Below are positions 6,495 to 10,831 of a stretch of DNA of 10,831 nucleotides, piece after piece. The notes beneath the pieces were generated by a model. That model saw nothing but the letters and a program-made list of their open reading frames with translations, had not been told where the DNA came from and did not search any database. The stretch is from Desulfatitalea sp. (GTDB taxonomy: Bacteria; Desulfobacterota; Desulfobacteria; Desulfobacterales; Desulfosarcinaceae): NCBI GenBank assembly GCA_018224505.1, contig JAGTVD010000379.1, forward strand, positions 1 to 10,831, in the 5' to 3' direction. Both the position numbers and the translations under genes were made by a program. Position 1 is the first letter of the stretch. Each line of letters starts with the position of its first letter.

Positions 6495-7868
6495 TTATTC
6501 GTCGTCCAAGGGACCCTCTGCAGCGCTTTCCAAAAGGGCGCGCGGCATGTTTTTGCCCGCCTTGGCGCCCAATGCCTTGAGGGCCTCGGTGCGCCGGACG
6601 AGGTTGCCCTGGCCGCTGACCAGGCGATCGTGAGCCGCCCGATAGGCGTTGCGGGCCCGGTCGAGCATCTGGCCAACCTCCTGAAGGGCTTCGGCAAACC
6701 CCACGAACTTGTCATACAATGCACCGGCCTTTTGCGCAATCTCCAGGGCGTGACGGTTTTGGAATTCCTGGCGCCAGGTGTTCTGGATGATCCGCAGGGT
6801 CACCAGCAGGGTGGAGGGCGTGACCACCACGACGTTGTTTTCCAACGCCTCGGTAAAAAGCGTCCCATCCTTTTCGACGGCGGACAGGAAAGCCGCCTCG
6901 ATAGGCACGAACATCAGGGTGAAATCAAGGCTGTGAAGGCCTTCCAGATCCTCATAGCTTTTACCGGCCAGGGAACGGATGTGGCCGCGCATGGATTCAA
7001 TGTGCGCGGTCAGGTGGTCGTCCCTTTCCCGTGAGGCCTCCGCACTGTGATATGCTTCATAAGCGTTCAGAGAGACCTTGGCATCGATGACCACATCCTT
7101 GCCCTCGGGAAGCCGCACGATGGCATCGGGTTGATAGCGTCGGCCGGCACGGTCGCGCAAGGCCACCTGCACTTCATATTCCCGCCCCTTTTGCAACCCG
7201 GATGTTTCCAGAACCCGCGCCAGGACCATCTCACCCCATTGGCCACGGGTTTTGCTGTCCCCTTTAAGCGCCCGGGTCAGGTTGAGGGCTTCCTGGCTCA
7301 TCTGCTGGTTGAGCCGTTTGAGGTGGTTGATTTCGGTGTGCAAGGCGATACGATCCCGGGTCTCGGTATCATAGACGTTCTCGACCCGGCGCTTGAAATC
7401 GCCGATCTGGGTACGCAACGGATCGATCAGTTGGGAAATGGCGGCCCGCTGCCAGTCCACCATTTGACCGCCCTTTTCATCAAAAATACGCTGCGCCAGA
7501 ACCTGAAAATCCTGGTTCAATTGCTCGCGCGCCTCTTTGAGCAGGATGATTTTCTCATCCGCTTGTTTGCGCTCCTGGTTCAGGGTGGTCTCCAATTCGG
7601 CCATCCGTATCCGCAACGTCGTGTGATGCTGCTGGGATTCAACGGCCTCCAGACGCCACTGAGCCGCCTGGCGCTCCAAGACTTCGACACTCGCCTGAAG
7701 GGCCTCCCGCCGGGTGCGCAGAACCGCCTGTTCCGCCCTGGCATCGGCCAACTGCCGATCGAAGGCCCGTCGCCACCGACCATGGACGATCATACCGATC
7801 AATACGCCACCAATAATCGACCCTGCCCCGGCGGCCAGCAAATAAAAAAATTCAGGAGTTTCCAACAT
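6495..7868 (-). CDS. rmuC: DNA recombination protein RmuC
   Basis: This 457-residue protein has an N-terminal transmembrane segment (FFYLLAAGAGSIIGGVLIGM, residues 7-26), a long coiled coil (about 30-125) and a C-terminal RmuC domain. Family signatures are LKGDSKTRGQWGEMVL (201-216), RYQPDAIVRLP (244-254) followed by DVVIDAKVSL (258-267), and LDFTLMFVPIEAAF (314-327). The D248, D262, K264 arrangement fits the PD-(D/E)xK-like nuclease fold predicted for RmuC. In E. coli RmuC limits inversions at short inverted repeats; biochemical detail is limited. The protein would be anchored in the inner membrane with its nuclease-like domain in the cytoplasm. ATG 7868 is preceded by AGGA with eight-base spacing. 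The gene is first of the three minus-strand genes and is divergent from the acetyl-CoA pathway operon across a 503-base intergenic region. Confidence 0.92.
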   Translation of the reverse strand: MLETPEFFYLLAAGAGSIIGGVLIGMIVHGRWRRAFDRQLADARAEQAVLRTRREALQASVEVLERQAAQWRLEAVESQQHHTTLRIRMAELETTLNQERKQADEKIILLKEAREQLNQDFQVLAQRIFDEKGGQMVDWQRAAISQLIDPLRTQIGDFKRRVENVYDTETRDRIALHTEINHLKRLNQQMSQEALNLTRALKGDSKTRGQWGEMVLARVLETSGLQKGREYEVQVALRDRAGRRYQPDAIVRLPEGKDVVIDAKVSLNAYEAYHSAEASRERDDHLTAHIESMRGHIRSLAGKSYEDLEGLHSLDFTLMFVPIEAAFLSAVEKDGTLFTEALENNVVVVTPSTLLVTLRIIQNTWRQEFQNRHALEIAQKAGALYDKFVGFAEALQEVGQMLDRARNAYRAAHDRLVSGQGNLVRRTEALKALGAKAGKNMPRALLESAAEGPLDDE

Positions 7869-7934
7869 GGGTGCTGTCCTTTAGGGTTACCGTCGAATGG
7901 GGTTTTTCGAAAAGGTCTGATTGAGCATGCTTTT

Positions 7935-7989
7935 TACCTTAATAGCATCCTATATCTATTGACAAAAAAACAGCCTCTATATTAAGGTA
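7935..7989. promoter_or_regulatory. perfect 10-bp inverted repeat in the divergent intergenic region, possible operator pair
   Basis: TACCTTAATA (7935-7944) and TATTAAGGTA (7980-7989) are exact reverse complements separated by 35 bases. Centre-to-centre spacing is 45 bases, near four helical turns, so a dimeric regulator could bind both arms on roughly one face. A partial third copy, TAACCTTA, ends near 8040. The element lies between rmuC and acsD and close to the plausible acsD promoter. The repeat itself is certain; regulatory use is inferred. Confidence 0.45.
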
Positions 7990-7999
7990 GCCTCTTAAT

Positions 8000-8030
8000 T
8001 TGACCAGAGGTCCGGAATTGCGACTATTAT
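8000..8030 (+). promoter_or_regulatory. candidate promoter for the acsD-acsA operon
   Basis: TTGACC (8000-8005) and TATTAT (8025-8030) each match five of six sigma70 consensus bases, but the 19-base spacer is longer than ideal. Transcription would begin near 8037 and give a leader of about 335 bases before the TTG start at 8372. No better pair was found closer to the gene. Confidence 0.3.
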
Positions 8031-8190
8031 TTTAACCTTATGAAATCTATAACAATAGCCACAACAAACACAAATACAGCACACTATTTTGAAAGGAGGA
8101 TTGATAGCCAACAGCTCGAAGCGGTGAACCCTTGCAATCGCCATTCGACGGAAGGGGCAACATTCAATGATCGTAATGCCTCGATGACAT

Positions 8191-8275
8191 GGCACCCCCC
8201 GACCGGGATCCGAACCCGCGTGGGGCACCTGCGATACCCGCCGAACGACCGTTTGTCAACACAAAATTGGGTGCC
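8191..8275. other. 85-base tRNA-sized, tRNA-like folded element (not a canonical tRNA)
   Basis: GGCACCC (8191-8197) and GGGTGCC (8269-8275) form a perfect 7-bp closing stem. Inside are CGGG/CCCG with a 7-base loop (8204-8218), which on the minus strand reads like a T-arm (GGGTTCGGATCCC), and TTTGT/ACAAA with a 4-base loop (8252-8265). On the minus strand this places an acceptor-like stem, T-arm-like hairpin and D-arm-position hairpin in tRNA order. It departs from tRNA in key points: G in place of the invariant A58, six unpaired bases between the T-like stem and the acceptor stem, no recognisable anticodon arm, and no CCA after the acceptor stem. A decayed tRNA-derived piece or a leader RNA structure are the options. 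Confidence 0.3.
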
Positions 8276-8282
8276 CGCGCTG

Positions 8283-8310
8283 GAGGGTAGTACCAAAACC
8301 CTCTAATTTT
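8283..8310 (+). terminator. terminator-like hairpin upstream of acsD (possible attenuator)
   Basis: GAGGGT (8283-8288) pairs with ACCCTC (8298-8303) around a 9-base loop and is followed by TAATTTT. The stem is short and the T-run imperfect, so termination would be partial. It lies between the candidate promoter and acsD, the position expected of a transcription attenuator; it could alternatively end a short leader transcript. Confidence 0.35.
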
Positions 8311-8360
8311 AAAAAGTTACCCACAAGTCAGACTGTAACCTTTAACCGGTATCTCATTTA

Positions 8361-8366
8361 AGGAGG
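8361..8366 (+). promoter_or_regulatory. strong ribosome binding site deciding the TTG start of acsD
   Basis: AGGAGG is followed after five bases (8367-8371) by TTG 8372 and the family-typical MAFEFYKE N terminus. No ATG or GTG lies nearby in frame. GGTAAC (8365-8370) overlaps the site and is complementary to GTTACC at 8316-8321, so the site could be partly masked by RNA folding. Confidence 0.7.
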
Positions 8367-8371
8367 TAACA

Positions 8372-9946
8372 TTGGCTTTCGAATTCTACAAAGAAAGTTA
8401 TACCGGCAACGTTCACGAAGTCACCCTGGGCAAGGGTGACAAAACCGTGACCGTCGGCGGCGAAACCAGCTACCCATTCTATCTGTTCGAAGGGGACATG
8501 CCCCACAAGCCCCGCATTGCCATGGAAGTGTGGGACATTCAGCCGGAGGATTGGCCGGAAGCGGCTTTGGCACCCTTCAAGGATGTGGCGGGCGACCCGG
8601 CCGCCTGGGCCAAAAAATGCGTTGAAAAGTACGGCGCCGAGATGATCGTGCTGCAGCTCAAAAGCACCGATCCCAACGGCCAAAATGCATCGCCCCAGGA
8701 GGCCTCCGCGACGGTGAAAAAGGTGTTGGCCGCCATCAAAGTACCATTGCTGGTGTGGGGCTGCGCCAATCCGGGCAAAGACGAGAAGACCCTCAAACAG
8801 CTCGCCGAGGACTGCCAGGGAGCCAATCTGATCATCGGGCCGGTGGAAGATAAGAACCACAAAGGCATCGGTGCCGCGGCCATGGCCTACGGCCACACCG
8901 TGATCTCCTCCTCGCCCATCGATGTCAACCTGGCCAAACAGGTCAACATCCTGTTGGAGAACCTGGGCGTACCCTTGTCAAAGGTCATCATCGACCCCAC
9001 CACCGGCGGCCTGGGATACGGTCTCGAATACACCTACTCGGTCATGGAACGGCTGCGCATGGCGGCCCTGGCCCAGGGCGACGACAAACTGCAATTACCC
9101 ATCATTAACAACCTGGCCAACGAAGTGTGGAAGTGCAAGGAAGCCAAACAATCGGCGGACGAAGCCCCCACGCTGGGCGATCCGGAAAAACGGGGCATCC
9201 TCATGGAAGCCGTGGCCGCGGTCACCTACCTGCTGGCCGGCAGCGACCTGCTGATCATGCGCCACCCGGAAGCCATCCGCCTGGTCAAGAGCTACATCGA
9301 CCTGCTGGCCGATGGCGGCAGTGCCAAACAGGTGAAAGCCATCGAGAAGGCGCTGGGCGCCAAACCGGTGGATCTCGCCGCCCTGGCCCCCGCCCCCGAT
9401 CTGACCATCGAAGCGGAAAAAGCAGCCAAACCGGCCCCTGCCAAGAAAGAGGCCCCCAAGGCCGAAGCACCCAAAGCCGCCCCGGCCGCCGCCAAACCGG
9501 CTGCTGCCAAGGCCGAGGCACCGAAACCGGCTGAAGCGCCGAAACCGGCCGCCGCCCCGGCGGCAGACCCCGCCCAGGCCAAAGCCGATGCGGAGGCCAA
9601 AGCCAAAGCCGATGCCGAAGCCAAAGCCAAAGCCGAGACGGATGCCAAAGCCAAGGCAGAAGCCGATGCCAAGGCCAAAGCAGACGCCGAAGCCAAGGCC
9701 AAAGCAGACGCCGAAGCCAAAGCCAAGGCCGATGCCGAAGCCAAAACCAAAGCCGAAGCCCAGAAGCGTGAGGCCGAAGAAGAGGCCCTGCGCCAGAAGC
9801 GGTCTGCAGAGCGTGAGAAAATGGCCGCCCAACGCAAAACCGAAGAAACTGAAGCAGATATCGCCAAAACCGCAGCGGCAGTCCAGATGGATGCCCTGGA
9901 AAAAATGGTGCACCAATTGGATCGTATCCATCGGCGCGTGGCATAA
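8372..9946 (+). CDS. acsD: acetyl-CoA decarbonylase/synthase subunit delta (corrinoid iron-sulfur protein small subunit) with long Ala/Lys-rich C-terminal tail
   Basis: The protein is the AcsD/CdhD subunit that, with AcsC, forms the corrinoid protein carrying the methyl group from methyl-tetrahydrofolate to acetyl-CoA synthase. Residues about 1-335 are the family core, a TIM-barrel; HKPRIAMEVWDIQPEDWP (45-62), VISSSPIDVNLAKQ (177-190) and IIDPTTGGLGYGLEYTYSVM (206-225) are diagnostic. Residues about 336-524 are not part of the core. They comprise an Ala/Pro/Lys linker (340-400), an alanine/lysine tract with AKADAEAK-type repeats (about 401-465) predicted to be a long helix as in TolA, and a charged helix ending in MDALEKMVHQLDRIHRRVA. 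The frame is intact across the repeats, so the tail is translated with the core. The start is TTG 8372. The gene is followed after 53 bases by the CODH gene, implying one operon. The core call is secure; the tail has no known function. Confidence 0.93.
   Translation: MAFEFYKESYTGNVHEVTLGKGDKTVTVGGETSYPFYLFEGDMPHKPRIAMEVWDIQPEDWPEAALAPFKDVAGDPAAWAKKCVEKYGAEMIVLQLKSTDPNGQNASPQEASATVKKVLAAIKVPLLVWGCANPGKDEKTLKQLAEDCQGANLIIGPVEDKNHKGIGAAAMAYGHTVISSSPIDVNLAKQVNILLENLGVPLSKVIIDPTTGGLGYGLEYTYSVMERLRMAALAQGDDKLQLPIINNLANEVWKCKEAKQSADEAPTLGDPEKRGILMEAVAAVTYLLAGSDLLIMRHPEAIRLVKSYIDLLADGGSAKQVKAIEKALGAKPVDLAALAPAPDLTIEAEKAAKPAPAKKEAPKAEAPKAAPAAAKPAAAKAEAPKPAEAPKPAAAPAADPAQAKADAEAKAKADAEAKAKAETDAKAKAEADAKAKADAEAKAKADAEAKAKADAEAKTKAEAQKREAEEEALRQKRSAEREKMAAQRKTEETEADIAKTAAAVQMDALEKMVHQLDRIHRRVA
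9572..9765 (+). repeat. coding tandem repeat for the AKADAEAK tract in acsD
   Basis: Degenerate repeats of GCCAAAGCCGATGCCGAA-like units, mostly multiples of 6 to 24 bases, encode the alanine/lysine/acidic tract. Synonymous variation (GCC/GCA, AAA/AAG, GAT/GAC) shows the repeat is not a recent perfect expansion, yet copy number may differ between strains. Confidence 0.8.
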
Positions 9947-9999
9947 AACAATCCCAATCAAAGTGAATCGCACATATACAATCTGAGGAGGAACCTCTG

Positions 10000-10831
10000 A
10001 TGGCAGAAGTAACCAAAGTAAAAGCATCGACGGAAGACAAGGCCCCGAAATTAGCCGATCCCGTCGCCGCCTCCATTGACCCCGCAACCCAACAAATGAT
10101 CGCCCGCGCCCAGCAGCTTGGGATCGACACCGTTTTCGACCGCGCCGTGCAGATGAAACCCTGCAACATCGGCCTCCAGGGCATCTGCTGTAAAAATTGC
10201 GCCATGGGCCCCTGTCGCCTGCCGCTGCCCAAAGGTGGCATCGAAGGTGAGGACACCCGCAAAGGGTTGTGTGGTGCAACAGCCAACACCATTGCCGCGC
10301 GCAACTTTGCCCGCATGGTGGCCGCCGGTGCCGCTGCGCACTCCGACCACGGCCGCTGCGTCGCCGAGGTTTTCATGTCCGCCGCCCGAAAGGAAAGCGA
10401 TGCTTATAAAATCAAAGATACCGTCAAACTGATCGCCGTCGCAAAAGCCTTGGATGTGGACACCACTGTCCAGGTAGATGGCGCCGTTCAGGACCGCGAT
10501 ATCGACGAGGTCGCCCTGGAAGTGGCCAAGATCGCCCTGAATGAATGGGGCAAGGCCGAAGGCGAGTTGGTTTACCTCAAGCGCGCACCCCAGCCCCTGT
10601 ATGACAAGTGGACCAAGGCTGGCGTCAAACCGCGGAATATCGACCGCGAAATCGTCGAGATTATGCACCGCACCCACATGGGTGTGGACCAGGATTACAA
10701 AAATATCGTCAAGCAGTGCACCCGGGCCTCCCTGGCTGACGGCTGGGGCGGATCCATGCTAGCCACCGATTTGCAGGACATCCTGTTCGGCACACCTTAT
10801 CCCCTGCAGGCCGAAGCCAACTTGGGCGTCA
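10000..10831 (+). CDS. acsA: anaerobic carbon monoxide dehydrogenase catalytic subunit, N-terminal part (3' end outside window)
   Basis: The frame opens at ATG 10000, eight bases after AGGAGG (9986-9991), and stays open to the window end: 277 codons of a protein usually of about 640-680 residues. It carries the N-terminal cysteine cluster of Ni-Fe CODH: C55 and C63 (expected intersubunit D-cluster) and C64, C67, C72 and C91 (expected B-cluster), within PCNIGLQGICCKNCAMGPCR and KGLCGA. AAGAAAHSDHGR (108-119) is another family motif. The enzyme interconverts CO2 and CO at a Ni-Fe-S C-cluster, whose ligands lie beyond the window. Next to acsD, it is most likely the acetyl-CoA pathway CODH (AcsA) rather than a stand-alone CooS, supplying CO to acetyl-CoA synthase or oxidising it when the pathway runs in reverse, as in complete-oxidising sulfate reducers. 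Direction cannot be told from sequence. Confidence 0.95.
   Translation, partial: MAEVTKVKASTEDKAPKLADPVAASIDPATQQMIARAQQLGIDTVFDRAVQMKPCNIGLQGICCKNCAMGPCRLPLPKGGIEGEDTRKGLCGATANTIAARNFARMVAAGAAAHSDHGRCVAEVFMSAARKESDAYKIKDTVKLIAVAKALDVDTTVQVDGAVQDRDIDEVALEVAKIALNEWGKAEGELVYLKRAPQPLYDKWTKAGVKPRNIDREIVEIMHRTHMGVDQDYKNIVKQCTRASLADGWGGSMLATDLQDILFGTPYPLQAEANLGV

Larger units (their letters stand above)
8037..8371 (+). other. long 5' untranslated leader with structured elements, no convincing gene
   Basis: This stretch has no supported coding gene. A strong ribosome-binding-like GAAAGGAGG (8090-8098) is followed only by a TTG-initiated eight-codon frame (TTG 8102 to TGA 8126-8128), which could be a leader peptide or chance. 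Next come an 85-base structured element (8191-8275), a terminator-like hairpin (8283-8310), and two competing partners for GTTACC at 8316-8321. It does not show the conserved boxes of a cobalamin riboswitch, which would be a natural candidate upstream of a corrinoid protein. The layout suggests attenuation or translational control, but this rests on base pairing read by eye. Confidence 0.3.

Noticed and set aside
7959..7985. TTGACA (7959-7964) with TATTAA or TATATT as a plus-strand promoter
   Set aside because: The -35 hexamer is perfect, but spacers to the possible -10 elements are only 15 or 13 bases. The pair at 8000-8030 is somewhat more plausible.
8186..8280. Canonical tRNA gene on the minus strand
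   Set aside because: The T-loop has G at the invariant A58 position, the T-like stem is six bases away from the acceptor-like stem, no anticodon arm can be drawn, and no CCA follows the acceptor stem.
8040..8306. Plus-strand frame of 88 codons in the acsD leader
   Set aside because: It has no ribosome binding site before ATG 8040, runs through the structured element and ends inside the terminator-like hairpin. The product resembles no known protein.
8090..8371. Cobalamin riboswitch upstream of the corrinoid protein gene
   Set aside because: The conserved B12-box type sequence and its flanking helices could not be found by reading this stretch; a covariance-model search would settle it.
9095..10376. 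Two long minus-strand open frames (394 and 363 codons) across the acsD tail and acsA start
   Set aside because: Their Gly/Phe- and Leu/Trp-rich low-complexity tracts are the mirror of the GCC/AAA repeat in acsD, and they also run antisense to the CODH cysteine cluster region.

Overview
The window looks like a chromosomal segment of a GC-rich, anaerobic Desulfobacterota-type bacterium (Desulfosarcina-like). The basis is the acetyl-CoA (Wood-Ljungdahl) pathway genes at the right end, namely the small subunit of the corrinoid iron-sulfur protein followed by the Ni-Fe carbon monoxide dehydrogenase. Genus placement is inference from gene content and protein style, not from a marker gene. No insertion sequence, phage gene, CRISPR array or canonical tRNA/rRNA gene was seen.

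Left part (1-2791): the 3' end of trmO (tRNA m6t6A methyltransferase, plus strand) converges on a secreted sorbosone-dehydrogenase-type beta-propeller protein (407-1573, minus strand), which has a good sigma70 promoter at 1620-1648. A 250-base gap follows. It holds a perfect 9-bp palindrome, an 11-base direct duplication and an 88-base array of eleven tandem octamers. The array ends eight bases before the start codon of a thioredoxin-fold/HEAT-repeat fusion protein (1826-2791). A possible 66-residue reading frame with its own ribosome binding site runs through the array and overlaps that start.

Middle part (2788-7868): three genes on the minus strand, read from right to left: rmuC (DNA recombination/limiting protein), a GNAT acetyltransferase-nitrilase fusion, and an amylosucrase (GH13). 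They are spaced by about 100 and 70 bases and could be co-transcribed, although their functions are not obviously linked. The amylosucrase stop codon overlaps the stop codon of the thioredoxin/HEAT gene.

Right part (7869-10831): a 503-base divergent intergenic region separates rmuC from the acetyl-CoA pathway genes. It contains a perfect 10-bp inverted repeat with 35-base spacing, a plausible plus-strand promoter, an 85-base tRNA-sized structured element, a terminator-like hairpin, and a short motif that could pair with the ribosome binding site. Together these suggest a regulated 5' leader for the CODH/acetyl-CoA synthase operon. The first gene, acsD/cdhD, uses a TTG start and carries an unusual C-terminal extension of about 190 residues rich in Ala, Lys, Pro and Glu. 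The second gene, acsA/cooS, is cut by the window edge.

The most unusual items are the octamer array with its overlapping reading frame, the long leader of the acetyl-CoA pathway operon, and the TolA-like tail on the corrinoid protein subunit.
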